Part shown: positions 53,034-62,075 of the stretch, piece after piece | Position numbering within the stretch: the first letter of the stretch is position 1 | How the letters are laid out: each line of letters opens with the position of its first letter | Assembly: GCF_009766085.1 (NCBI RefSeq) | Contig: NZ_LMUF01000017.1 | Location: 1-64,000, forward strand | Direction: 5' to 3' | DNA length: 64,000 nt | From: Burkholderia sp. S171 | GTDB taxonomy: Bacteria; Pseudomonadota; Gammaproteobacteria; Burkholderiales; Burkholderiaceae | The notes under the pieces: generated by a model | Seen by the model: only the letters and a program-made list of their open reading frames with translations | Database searches by the model: none | What the model was told of the DNA's origin: nothing | Translations under genes and position numbers: made by a program

Positions 53034-54611
53034 ATGAATGTACAAGGAAGCTCATTGGGTGAGGCATGGGCCGAAGAGCCCGGACAAGGCGCTGTCCTAC
53101 AGATCCACTCCGGATTAGTGCGGGGAGCCGCTCGCGATGAACGGGGCGTGCTGGCGTTCAAGGGGATTCCGTACGCGGCGGCGCCTGTAGGCAAGCTGCG
53201 CTGGCACGCGCCACAGGCTGCCGAAGCCTGGTCTGGAGTGCGCGAGTGTGTTCAATACGGCGCTCGTTGTCTGTCCGCGTGGGAAGCCGATCCCGAACCG
53301 GGACCTCCTAGAAGCGAAGACTGCCTGAGCCTGAATATCTGGACGCCCCTGCAGAAAACCGATGAGCGGCTCCCGGTAATGGTCTGGGTTCACGGCGGCG
53401 GGTTTCAGTTTGGATCGTCTGCATCGCCCTCATTCAATGGATCGCGGCTGGCGCAGAAGGGTGTCGTCGTCGTTAGTTTCAACTATCGGGTAGGCGTACT
53501 TGGCTTCATGGCGCACCCCGAGTTGGACCACGAAGCGCCTTCGGGGAACTACGGTTTGCAAGATCAGCTTGCGGCTTTCGCCTGGGTCAAGGCCAACATT
53601 GCTGCGTTCGGCGGCAACCCTGAGAATGTCACTGCGTTCGGCGAGTCGGCCGGCGCTCACGCGATCGGCATCCTTATGTCGTCTCCGCTCGCCGTCGGTC
53701 TGTTTGAAAAGGCGATCGGCCAAAGTGGCGCGTTCTGGGATGGCAGCAATGGTCCTCTCGAATCGTTCGACGAAGCGCATTTGCGCGGCGTGGAGTTTGC
53801 CAAGCGGATCGGCGCCTCGTCCGTTGCCGAATTGCGCGCCATGCCCGCTGAGCAGCTCAACGCGGCGGCTATGTGGAATTTCGACAGAAATCCAATCGTT
53901 GCCGCGTTCTCGCCCAACGTAGACCGACACGTTGTACCTGAGGTGCCTGCGAAGACCTTTGTGCACGGCAAGCAGATGCAGATTCCTCTCCTCGCTGGCT
54001 GGAATGATGCGGAATATTTTCCGTTCCGCGCGCTGGGCCTGCCACAGGAAAGCGCCGAGGTTTTCCGTCATGCAGCGCAGCGATGGTTCGGAGCAGATCG
54101 TTTGGAAGAATTTCTGAAGCTTTACCCGGCGGACACCGACGTGCAGGCGAAGGCATCGGCTGACGCTCTCGCCGGAGATCTGATCATTTCAGAGCAAACC
54201 TGGTTGTGGTTGAAACTGCAGAAGCGCGCGGGCCAGGCAGCAGTCTATGGTTATCGGTTTTCTTATACGTCGCCGTATGTGCCCATCGCCTCCCACCTCG
54301 TCGAGATACCCTTTGTGTTCGGTACATTGACGCCGCAATTCATTGTTGGCGGTAAAGCGCCGCCATCGGACGAAGACCGAGCCTTGTCCGAGACAATGAT
54401 GTCGTATTGGGTCAATTTCGCAACGGCTGCTGACCCCAACGGTCCGGACCTTCCGGATTGGCCAGCGTTCGGAGAGGGCGGCGTCGTTCAGCAACTGGGC
54501 AAGACTGTTGGCCCCGAGACGAACGACGAGCAAACGGTGCGTTTCAAGTTCCTTTCTAGCTATCGCACCGACGGGGCGTTTCCTGCCGCATGGCGGAGTG
54601 AACGCCGCTAA
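53034..54611 (+). CDS. Type-B carboxylesterase
   Basis: A 525-residue esterase related to the one at 27995. It has FKGIPYAAAPVGKLRW, EDCLSLNIWTP, WVHGGGFQFGS (oxyanion hole) and FGESAGAHAIGILM (nucleophile Ser). Starting at ATG 53034 it has no signal peptide, so it should be cytosolic, unlike its relative. It probably releases an aromatic acid from an ester imported by the adjacent carriers. Motif copy B lies upstream and a strong hairpin follows the stop. Confidence 0.9.
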   Translation: MNVQGSSLGEAWAEEPGQGAVLQIHSGLVRGAARDERGVLAFKGIPYAAAPVGKLRWHAPQAAEAWSGVRECVQYGARCLSAWEADPEPGPPRSEDCLSLNIWTPLQKTDERLPVMVWVHGGGFQFGSSASPSFNGSRLAQKGVVVVSFNYRVGVLGFMAHPELDHEAPSGNYGLQDQLAAFAWVKANIAAFGGNPENVTAFGESAGAHAIGILMSSPLAVGLFEKAIGQSGAFWDGSNGPLESFDEAHLRGVEFAKRIGASSVAELRAMPAEQLNAAAMWNFDRNPIVAAFSPNVDRHVVPEVPAKTFVHGKQMQIPLLAGWNDAEYFPFRALGLPQESAEVFRHAAQRWFGADRLEEFLKLYPADTDVQAKASADALAGDLIISEQTWLWLKLQKRAGQAAVYGYRFSYTSPYVPIASHLVEIPFVFGTLTPQFIVGGKAPPSDEDRALSETMMSYWVNFATAADPNGPDLPDWPAFGEGGVVQQLGKTVGPETNDEQTVRFKFLSSYRTDGAFPAAWRSERR

Positions 54612-54625
54612 ACCTCAAGCCGATC

Positions 54626-54647
54626 ATCGCCGGTGCCAACCGGCGAT
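54626..54647 (+). terminator. Strong hairpin after carboxylesterase gene
   Basis: ATCGCCGGT and ACCGGCGAT pair perfectly around the 4-base loop GCCA, 15 bp after the stop. The following CGACCCTTCTTC is only weakly T-rich. Confidence 0.6.
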
Positions 54648-54803
54648 CGACCCTTCTTCATGCTCTCCCAAAGTGAGCATGCCGTAGTAAGGCGACATGC
54701 CTGCGCCGATTGAATTCGGCGCTCTTCGCGTCCCGGTCGCCTAACGCTCGACCGTTGTTCTTGTTCGTCCCGTCAATCAGGTGTTGGTTGCAAATCAAGC
54801 TGC

Positions 54804-54842
54804 TATGTGCTGATGGCATAAGCGCCATCGATTTGACATCTG
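54804..54842 (+). promoter_or_regulatory. Regulon motif copy C (TATGTG-N5-GGCATA-N14-GACATCTG)
   Basis: Blocks at 54804-54809, 54815-54820 and 54835-54842, 308 bp before the porin start at 55151. Confidence 0.72.
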
Positions 54843-55150
54843 TCTTCCGGCGGAAAAACCCCCGACACTTGTCGTGCCGATACATCGGCGACGGATATCC
54901 ACTACGCCTTGAGCAAGACCCGTAATGGCCACTGAAAACATGATGCTTGAGAAGAAGCCTTGCATCCGTGTTCTCGACACTCGTCCTCGCAGAAGACCTA
55001 TTGGAATATAGAAGAATTAAACCGTGTTGCAAAGAAAACCCCGCAGGGGACGAGGTAAATAACAACTCGGCATATCTATTTAAAAAAAATAAGTAGGGTA
55101 ATCGCGGTTCGCTTGCAGATTTTTATACAAATCAAAAAACTGGAGACAAC

Positions 55151-56230
55151 ATGAAGAAAATCGCCTTTGCAGCTTCGATATTGGGGGTTTCGCTAAGTGT
55201 CCACGCGCAGAGTAGCGTGACGCTTTTCGGACAGCTCAATGAAGGTTTCGCCTTTGTCACGAACGAACAAGGCAAGCATCTGACTGCGCTGCAGGATTCG
55301 TATTCCTTTCCCAGTGTGTTTGGGTTTCAGGGCTCTGAGGACTTGGGAGGAGGAACCAAGGCGGTTTTCCAGTTGGTATCGCAGTTCAGCGTGGGTACGG
55401 GCGCACTGATTACTCCGGGAACGTTGTTCAACCGTGTGTCCCTGGTGGGTCTCAGTAACGAGAACTACGGAAAAATTACAGTGGGCAACCAGTACAGCTT
55501 CATGATGGACAACCTGCTTTTTGCAGGCTACGACGGTGCCTACAATTACGGTGGCCTTTATAACCTTAGGCAGGGGCCCTTTGCCAAGCTTGGTATTCCG
55601 CAAAACCCTACCGGCGCCTTTGAATTTGACAGCCTCGGCGCGGCTGGTGTCAACAACACCGTCAAATACGTATCGCCCAATTTTCACGGCTTTTCAGGGG
55701 GCGCTCAGTATGGCTTCGGTGGCGTAGCCGGCGCGTTCAATGCAGATCGGTCGATGTCATTCGGGCTCAACTACCAAGGCACTAATTTCTCCGCTGCGCT
55801 CGCCTATCTGGAAAAACGCTACCCGTCCATGGACAACGGGCTCGACGGCATCCGCAATTTCGGCGCGGGCATCAAGTACAACCTCTATAACGTGACGTTG
55901 AGCGCGTTGTTCACCGATACCCAAAACACATTGACGGGCGCCAAGGTGTGGGTTGTCCAGGGGGGCGCTCAGCGATGGTTGAACGATGCATGGCTTCTCG
56001 GCATCGATTACCAGTACATGAAAGGCAATAGCCAACTCAGCAACAACAAGGCGAATCAAGTTTCCGCCGGGGTTCAATATTGGCTGTCGAAACGCACCGA
56101 TATCTATCTGATAGCCGCGTTCCAGCAGGCGGGCGGCGACGGCCCTGCGTATGCGTGGCTGAACGGCCTCTCGCAGTCGTCTTCGTCGCGTCAGGCTGCG
56201 ATGAACATAGGACTGGCGACCCGCTTCTGA
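55151..56230 (+). CDS. Gram-negative trimeric porin
   Basis: A 359-residue porin. The signal peptide MKKIAFAASILGVSLSVHAQ is followed by SSVTLFGQLNEGF, FGFQGSEDLGGGTKAVFQL and a C-terminal ATRF. ATG 55151 follows TGGAGACAAC. It would admit aromatic acids or esters across the outer membrane; the MFS gene starts 64 bp later and is probably co-transcribed, with motif copy C in front of both. Confidence 0.93.
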   Translation: MKKIAFAASILGVSLSVHAQSSVTLFGQLNEGFAFVTNEQGKHLTALQDSYSFPSVFGFQGSEDLGGGTKAVFQLVSQFSVGTGALITPGTLFNRVSLVGLSNENYGKITVGNQYSFMMDNLLFAGYDGAYNYGGLYNLRQGPFAKLGIPQNPTGAFEFDSLGAAGVNNTVKYVSPNFHGFSGGAQYGFGGVAGAFNADRSMSFGLNYQGTNFSAALAYLEKRYPSMDNGLDGIRNFGAGIKYNLYNVTLSALFTDTQNTLTGAKVWVVQGGAQRWLNDAWLLGIDYQYMKGNSQLSNNKANQVSAGVQYWLSKRTDIYLIAAFQQAGGDGPAYAWLNGLSQSSSSRQAAMNIGLATRF

Positions 56231-56294
56231 TTACGCGCGCTATCACGAGAGTACCGATGAAACAAGACGGAACATAAAGAACGAAGGGGACGCC

Positions 56295-57638
56295 ATGTTT
56301 GACGATTTAATCGATGCCCGCCCAATCAGCACGCGACAGAAGCTCATCTTTGCCGTTTGCCTGATTGTTTTGATCATCGACGGCATGGACGCTCAGATGC
56401 TCGCGTTCGCAAGCCCCGTTTTGCTAAGCGAATGGCATGTCACTAAAGCTCAACTTGCGCCGGCATTGGCCGTATCGTTAATTGGTACGGCGGTGGGTGC
56501 GCTAATAGGTGGATTCGCGGGGGATCGTTTTGGTTGCCGCCGCACGCTGATCGTCATCGTTGCCGCGTTTGGCATGACCACGTTTGGAACGGCGCTTGCC
56601 GGAGGGGTCACGCAACTGATCGTGTTGCGCCTGATGTCGGGAATCGGTTTCGGAGTCGCTGTGCCCACCGCGATGGCCCTCGCATCTGAGTGGTGCCCGC
56701 GCGCGCTACGCGGTCAGCTAGTCCTCCTGATGTCGATCGGAACCATGCTTGGGGGTACGCTCGGAGGATTGCTTGCCGCATGGTTGATTCCGGCGTACGG
56801 CTGGCGCAGCATTTTCGTGGCGGCCGGCGCAATCACGGCTGTCGCCGCGGCGTTGAGCATGATCTACTTGCCGGAGTCACTGGTGTTCCTAATTCGCAAG
56901 ACGCGTCAGGACGAGGCCCTCGTCTGGATCAAGCGGGTGCTCGGCGGCGATGTCACCGCTCTTCCGGTCGGGGGCGACCGGAAGAGACTCGACGCGTCAG
57001 TGCCGGAAGCTGGGGCGCGCTTGCTTTCGTCGTCGAATCTGCGTGTCAACGCAGGGCTTTGGGTCGGATTCTTTGCGTTGTCGTATGCAGCCTTTGCATA
57101 TGTAACCTGGACGCCGGCAGTGTTCGTGGGGGCGGGATTCGACGTGCCTGCCGCCATTCGATGCACGTCGGTCTACACATTCTCGGCCGTACTCGGCGTC
57201 CTCGTTTGCGCAGTGTTTCTACCGCGCGCGGGATCGCGCATGTTGCTTTTGCTGTCGATCGCAATGGGCATCTGCGCCAGCATTGCCTTCCCGAGTCTTC
57301 TCGCAGGTGGCGTGGCGAAAGTCTCGGCGTTGAATATTGCCATGGTGTTTGCGGGATTCGGCGGCGGCATGTCGCAATCAACCATCTACGCACTCGCCGC
57401 GACGGTTTACCCCGCGACTTACCGCGCAACTGCGCTTGGCGTATGCGTCGGCATAAGTCGGGTCGGGGGCATTTTAAGTGCGCTAGGCGGCGGTGTCCTG
57501 CTTGAGGCAGGCGGACCGGGGGGCACTTTGTTTTTCAGTGTCATTGTCGGGATGCTGGTCGCCGGCTTGATCGCTCTTGCCGTAATGAATCGGCATACCC
57601 GCTCGGCCGCAACGCACGCCCGCGGCTTGACGGTGTAA
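56295..57638 (+). CDS. MFS transporter, AAHS-like
   Basis: A 447-residue, 12-helix carrier starting MFDDLIDARPISTRQK. It has helix-1 LIIDGMDAQMLAFASPVL and motif A GDRFGCRRTLI. It is a close paralogue of the carriers at 32457 and 51166. It follows the porin by 64 bp with GAAGGGGACGCC before the ATG, so porin and permease form an uptake pair for an aromatic acid. Confidence 0.92.
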   Translation: MFDDLIDARPISTRQKLIFAVCLIVLIIDGMDAQMLAFASPVLLSEWHVTKAQLAPALAVSLIGTAVGALIGGFAGDRFGCRRTLIVIVAAFGMTTFGTALAGGVTQLIVLRLMSGIGFGVAVPTAMALASEWCPRALRGQLVLLMSIGTMLGGTLGGLLAAWLIPAYGWRSIFVAAGAITAVAAALSMIYLPESLVFLIRKTRQDEALVWIKRVLGGDVTALPVGGDRKRLDASVPEAGARLLSSSNLRVNAGLWVGFFALSYAAFAYVTWTPAVFVGAGFDVPAAIRCTSVYTFSAVLGVLVCAVFLPRAGSRMLLLLSIAMGICASIAFPSLLAGGVAKVSALNIAMVFAGFGGGMSQSTIYALAATVYPATYRATALGVCVGISRVGGILSALGGGVLLEAGGPGGTLFFSVIVGMLVAGLIALAVMNRHTRSAATHARGLTV

Positions 57639-57670
57639 TCCATCTGCACGACGTACAAGAGGCAGGTGCT

Positions 57671-57709
57671 ATGTGTCGCGGGCATAACCAATCTCGATCT
57701 GGCATCTGT
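57671..57709 (+). promoter_or_regulatory. Regulon motif copy D (TATGTG-N5-GGCATA-N14-GGCATCTG)
   Basis: Blocks at 57671-57676, 57682-57687 and 57702-57709, 154 bp before the LigW-like gene at 57864. Confidence 0.75.
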
Positions 57710-57863
57710 ATTCAAGCTGGATACGCTCGACACTGAACCTCCCGTTGATCGAAAAGGGCGGCTTCGTGCAGTCTGCCGTGGCCCGTATAGGTTGAACTAG
57801 CCGGGTCGGCCAGGTGTGCGGACGGAATGAAGGTATACGCTTATTAAACGAGGAAAAGTAGAC

Positions 57864-59033
57864 ATGACTATAAATCGCAACCGAATTATCCATGGGGGTT
57901 CGCTGCTGGCTGCAGACTCAGGGGGGGAGAGGACAGCCGGCGTGCCTTCTTCGCAAGCGACACGAAAACCGGGAATCGACTACCCGCGGATCGCAACGGA
58001 AGAGGCGTTCCAGACACCTGCTTTGAGAGAGCTGTATCGTGAGTTTTCCGCTGGCAGCTGGAGCACGCTCGACGCAAAGATGTTCGGCGTGCAAAACGAT
58101 GAAGAGAGTCCGGTTGCCAATAACCTGGTGGATCTTGATCAACAGCGGCTGAAGCTGATGGATGAGAGCGGGGTTGCGATGCACTTGTTGTCGCTAACTG
58201 CGCCCGGCGTTCAGCTTCTTCGAGCAGGCGTGGCACCGGAATTTGCGAAGCTTGCGAACGACTATCTGGCCGATGCGATTCGCCGTCATCCCACGCGCTA
58301 TTGCGGTCTTGCGGCTATTGCTCCTCAGGATCCGCAGAAGGCGGTCCAGGAGATGGAGCGGTCGATCCAAAAGTTGAAGCTGAATGGGTTCATCATCAAT
58401 TCCCACACCAACGACGAATACCTTGACCTCAAAAAGTACCGGCCAATATTGGAAGCGGCGGAGGCACTGGATCGTCCTATCTACATTCATCCGCGTGCGC
58501 CTTCCAGTCAATTGGCGGGCGCATTCGATCTTGCGTCGATGTCGGGCCCGCTTTGGGGCTTCAATACCGAAGTCAGCGTTCATGTCATGCGCCTTTATTG
58601 CGCCGGCGTGTTCGAGCAGTTTCCCAAGCTGAAAATTGTTATCGGTCACATGGGCGAGGGCTTCCCTTTTTATTTGTGGCGTTGCGATTGGGCGGCTGCG
58701 ATCAGCAAACTTCCTCGTGACCGTTTCAGCGAAGTCTTTCGACGCAACGTTGCCATTACTACCAGCGGCGCGGCGGACTTTGGCAACGGCAACGCTTCTG
58801 CAGCCCCGGCGCTCGAATGTGCGATCAAAGCAGTCGGCGCGGAAAACGTCATTTGGGCGGTCGACTATCCCTATCAACCCATGAGCGCCGGCGTGGCGTT
58901 CATGGACAACGTGATGATCAGCGAAGCAGACCGTGAAGCGATCTATCACCAGAATGCGAGACGGGTGTTTCATATCGAACAGGAGCCCGCGTGTCTGTCG
59001 AAAGCGGCGCATGAAAGCGGGGTCCGCGCTTGA
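57864..59033 (+). CDS. LigW-like aromatic-acid decarboxylase (amidohydrolase-2 family)
   Basis: A 389-residue protein. After a ~40-residue N-terminal extension comes RIATEEAFQTPALREL, the metal-binding Glu motif seen in 5-carboxyvanillate decarboxylase (LigW: RIATEEAF). LSLTAPGVQLL, APQDPQKAVQEMERS, IYIHPRAPS (His), IVIGHMGEGFPFYLWR (His) and WAVDYPYQ (Asp) follow. Together they give the Mn-binding and catalytic residues of the LigW/gamma-resorcylate decarboxylase group. It likely removes a carboxyl group from a hydroxylated benzoate. ATG 57864 follows GAGGAAAAGTAGAC; motif copy D lies upstream and the FAD hydroxylase gene follows. Confidence 0.88.
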   Translation: MTINRNRIIHGGSLLAADSGGERTAGVPSSQATRKPGIDYPRIATEEAFQTPALRELYREFSAGSWSTLDAKMFGVQNDEESPVANNLVDLDQQRLKLMDESGVAMHLLSLTAPGVQLLRAGVAPEFAKLANDYLADAIRRHPTRYCGLAAIAPQDPQKAVQEMERSIQKLKLNGFIINSHTNDEYLDLKKYRPILEAAEALDRPIYIHPRAPSSQLAGAFDLASMSGPLWGFNTEVSVHVMRLYCAGVFEQFPKLKIVIGHMGEGFPFYLWRCDWAAAISKLPRDRFSEVFRRNVAITTSGAADFGNGNASAAPALECAIKAVGAENVIWAVDYPYQPMSAGVAFMDNVMISEADREAIYHQNARRVFHIEQEPACLSKAAHESGVRA

Positions 59034-59130
59034 GACGGAGTGCGTTTTCGAGGAATTCCGGCTTTGCGGTTCGTGGGTGGCGAGTGGGCGATCGGTGCAA
59101 TGGTCGAAGCGGTTGTGTGGCGATGGAAGA

Positions 59131-59169
59131 TATGCGTGCCGGGTATAGGTTCGGCGCTTATAGCATCTG
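59131..59169 (+). promoter_or_regulatory. Regulon motif copy E (TATGCG-N5-GGTATA-N14-AGCATCTG)
   Basis: Blocks at 59131-59136, 59142-59147 and 59162-59169, 113 bp before the FAD monooxygenase start at 59283. This is the most divergent copy, but the spacing is kept. Confidence 0.65.
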
Positions 59170-59282
59170 GCTCTGCACAGTCTGGTGAGGCACAGTACTG
59201 AGCATTCGATACAACCCGCGTTCGCCCATCGACATCAAAGAAGGATCACGTTTTTCCCGCGTGTGTGAGGGAAGTGCTTCAA

Positions 59283-60935
59283 ATGGAACCAGGCGAAAAC
59301 CTTATGATTGACAATAAAGTGTTGGAGACAAAAGTTCTCATAGTCGGAGCGGGACCGACTGGCCTTGCGCTCGCAATCGAGCTGGGTGGCCGCTCGATTC
59401 CATGCGTGGTGATTGAACGAAATGATCGCGCTGGTTATGCGCCCCGGGCCAAGACGACTAATGTTCGGACACGGGAGCATCTGCGCCGATGGGGGATCGC
59501 TGACCGTCTCGCAGAGGCGTCGCCCTTTGGGCTCGACTATCCTTCTCACGTGCTTTTTGTGACGCGCCTGAGTGGTCATCGTCTTGCAAAATTCGATCAC
59601 GTGCTGAATTGCAACCCTGAGAAAAACGCACACTATTCCGAGCACGCGCAGTGGATTCCGCAGTATTTGCTCGAAGAGGTGCTGCGCTCTCACGCGCAGA
59701 GCCTTCCCGGTGTAGAGGTGCGTTTCTCGACCGAGTACGAGTCGCTTTCGCAAGATGATGATCAAGTACACGCGCAAATCCGAAACCTTGTTACGGGTGT
59801 TAGGGAAGAGATTCGTTGCGAGTATCTGGTGGGTGCCGACGGCGCCCGCAGCGCCGTGCGCGATGTGATCGGCGCGAAAATGTCTGGAAGCTACGGCCTG
59901 TCGAGAAACTACAATATTGTGTTTCGCGCACCCGGCCTTGCCGAGGCACACGCTCACGGGCCGGCGATTATGTACTGGCAGGTCAACGCCGACACGCCGG
60001 GCGTTATCGGTCCCATGGACGTCGGCGATAAATGGTTTTTCATGCCGTCAAATGTTCCGAAGGATCTCAAACTGACCAACCTCGAAGCGGCCGATTTGAT
60101 CCGCAAGGCAACCGGCATTGACCTTCCTTATGAGGTTCTGAGTACTGATGAATGGGTGGCGAGTCGTCTCATTGCCGACAAATATCGCGATCGGCGCATC
60201 TTTCTCGCTGGCGATGCCTGTCATTTGCACCCACCTATGGGAGGGTATGGAATGAACATGGGAATTGCTGATGGGGTCGATCTGGGCTGGAAAATGGCGG
60301 CGACCTTGCAAGGTTGGGGCGGATCCAGCCTGATGGACAGTTACGAGGCCGAACGACGCCCCGTGCATAACTTCGTTATGGACGAGGCAGTTGCGAACCA
60401 CTCTCTGATCGGAACGCAAGTGTTTCAACCGGGATTAGAAGACCTGACTGCTGAGGGCGCGCAGCTCCGCGATGAAGCGAGCCAGCACATTCAACTCACT
60501 AAGGCTCGGGAGTTTTTAAACCTGCGTGTCGTGCTGGGGTATCACTATGGCGAGTCGTCGCTCGTGGTATCGGACGGTTCAGCTATTGCCCCGCAGGGCG
60601 GCGAGCAATACGTACCGTCGGCCAGTCCTGGGTGCGTTGCCCCGCACGCGTGGATGGAAGACGGTAGTTCGCTTTACGATGGATTCGGTCAGGGCTTTAC
60701 GCTATTGGTGACCGATTGGAAAGCCGACGACGTCGATCTCAACATCAGGCAGGCTACGCATGACGCAACCAAGACTAAGATCCCCCTGACGGTCTCTTCT
60801 CCGGAGAACTCGACTCTGGCGGAGCTATACAGCGCGCGCTATGTACTGATTCGACCCGACCAGCATGTGGCGTGGCGTGGAGATTCCTGGCCGGACAATG
60901 GCCAGCAATTGTTGGAGCGTGTGAGCGGCCACTGA
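59283..60935 (+). CDS. FAD-dependent aromatic monooxygenase (PheA/MhpA-like)
   Basis: A 550-residue class A flavoprotein hydroxylase. It has LIVGAGPTGLALAIELGG (FAD Rossmann), YLVGADGARSAVRDVIG (DG motif), RRIFLAGDACHLHPPMGGYGMN (GD motif) and a C-terminal thioredoxin-like segment. It hydroxylates a phenolic ring with NAD(P)H and O2. ATG 59283 is chosen for GAGGGAAG about 9 bases upstream; ATG 59304 is an alternative. It may act on the product of the LigW-like decarboxylase encoded just before it. Confidence 0.9.
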   Translation: MEPGENLMIDNKVLETKVLIVGAGPTGLALAIELGGRSIPCVVIERNDRAGYAPRAKTTNVRTREHLRRWGIADRLAEASPFGLDYPSHVLFVTRLSGHRLAKFDHVLNCNPEKNAHYSEHAQWIPQYLLEEVLRSHAQSLPGVEVRFSTEYESLSQDDDQVHAQIRNLVTGVREEIRCEYLVGADGARSAVRDVIGAKMSGSYGLSRNYNIVFRAPGLAEAHAHGPAIMYWQVNADTPGVIGPMDVGDKWFFMPSNVPKDLKLTNLEAADLIRKATGIDLPYEVLSTDEWVASRLIADKYRDRRIFLAGDACHLHPPMGGYGMNMGIADGVDLGWKMAATLQGWGGSSLMDSYEAERRPVHNFVMDEAVANHSLIGTQVFQPGLEDLTAEGAQLRDEASQHIQLTKAREFLNLRVVLGYHYGESSLVVSDGSAIAPQGGEQYVPSASPGCVAPHAWMEDGSSLYDGFGQGFTLLVTDWKADDVDLNIRQATHDATKTKIPLTVSSPENSTLAELYSARYVLIRPDQHVAWRGDSWPDNGQQLLERVSGH

Positions 60936-60988
60936 CGTCATTTTGTGATGCGGGGGCTTAGCCGAGCCGTCGCGGGACTCGGCCTGTG

Positions 60989-61930
60989 TCATACATGGCG
61001 AATGAGATGCAGCTTGTCTGTATCTCGCGCCGTCGTGTTCTGACGGCTGGCAACTCGCCGCAGCAAATCGCAGAAGTATTCGCTTGCCGGCGTCGAGGGG
61101 ACACTGCTGCGACGAACCAACGTCATGGATGGCCCCTCCAGTGTTTCCTCGATTGGAATCGGCACGGTGAGGTCGCGGGTGAGCGGAGAGCCGAGCCACT
61201 GCTCCGGGAGCATGATGAGCATGTCAGTCGAGAGAAGGGCAGTAATCCAAGTCAGTGCAGACTCGGCCTGGAGCGCGAGCTTGGGAACAGGCAGCCCGCG
61301 GCCTGAGAAGACCCCCGAGAATTCCTTTTCAGCCTCGGAAGTGATCGAGGTCGAGATCCATCGTGCCTCGGTCAACTGCGCCAACGAGCGGGCGCCCGCA
61401 AGCGGATGTTCCTTGCGCGCAAGAACGACGCGGCGCGTCGCAAACAGGGTTTCGAGTTGCAGCCCTGGCGCGGTGCCGCATTCCGGTGCCGGGCCCAGGT
61501 AAAAGTCCACCACGCCGCTGCGAATGCGCGCATCGATCACGGGAAAGACGCCTTCAATGATCCGCAGCCGGACGTTCGGATAACGCCGGGTAAAAACATC
61601 CAGCGCTTCGGGCAGCAGTGCCTGATGACCCATGGCGGAAATGCATGCAACCACAGTGCCGTGAACCGAACCTTGCATCTGCTGAATTTCGTCGCGCGCG
61701 CGGCGCAGCTCATTCATCGCGGTACTGGCACGGATTACGAACAGGTCGCCCATTGGGGTAAGCGCCGCGCCGGTAGCCTGCCGTTCCAGCAAGGGCGCGC
61801 CCATTTCCTTTTCGAGTTCGCGGACGCTTCGGCTCAAGGCGGGTTGTGACACCCCGAGATATTTGGCGGCAGCGTTGATGCTGCCTTTCTCTGCGACCGC
61901 CAGCAAGTCGCGCAAATGATGCATCTTCAT
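60989..61930 (-). CDS. LysR-family transcriptional regulator
   Basis: A 313-residue LysR protein. The HTH is at residues about 4-60 (HHLRDLLAVAEKGSINAAAKYLGVSQPALSRSVRELEKE) and the effector domain starts near 90 (VHGTVVACISAMGHQALLP). It is convergent with the FAD monooxygenase gene. It is the only LysR gene in the aromatic region and therefore the best local candidate to bind the seven T-N11-A-type motif copies. The start at 61930 (MKMHH) is preferred to 61942. Confidence 0.92.
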   Translation of the reverse strand: MKMHHLRDLLAVAEKGSINAAAKYLGVSQPALSRSVRELEKEMGAPLLERQATGAALTPMGDLFVIRASTAMNELRRARDEIQQMQGSVHGTVVACISAMGHQALLPEALDVFTRRYPNVRLRIIEGVFPVIDARIRSGVVDFYLGPAPECGTAPGLQLETLFATRRVVLARKEHPLAGARSLAQLTEARWISTSITSEAEKEFSGVFSGRGLPVPKLALQAESALTWITALLSTDMLIMLPEQWLGSPLTRDLTVPIPIEETLEGPSMTLVRRSSVPSTPASEYFCDLLRRVASRQNTTARDTDKLHLIRHV

Positions 61931-62075
61931 AGTGTCTCGCATTGTTTTTGTACCAGCCTATCTTTGGATAGATAAGCGCCCGTCTAGCGTACTTGCATTT
62001 GTCCGGCAATGAACTTATGACTCTCCCGCATATTCGTCCGGCGTCCGAGCCCTTCTGGTGGCGCTGGCGAGGTTC

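Larger units (their letters stand above)
54612..55150. other. Intergenic region with terminator hairpin and motif copy C
   Basis: Contains the 9-bp-stem hairpin at 54626-54647, the regulon motif copy C at 54804-54842 and AT-rich promoter-like DNA before the porin. No gene is supported. Confidence 0.6.

Noticed and set aside
61955-61980. TATCT-N6-AGATA dyad upstream of the LysR gene at 61930
   Set aside because: Spacing gives T-N10-A rather than T-N11-A and the arms are short and AT-rich; too weak to call as an operator.
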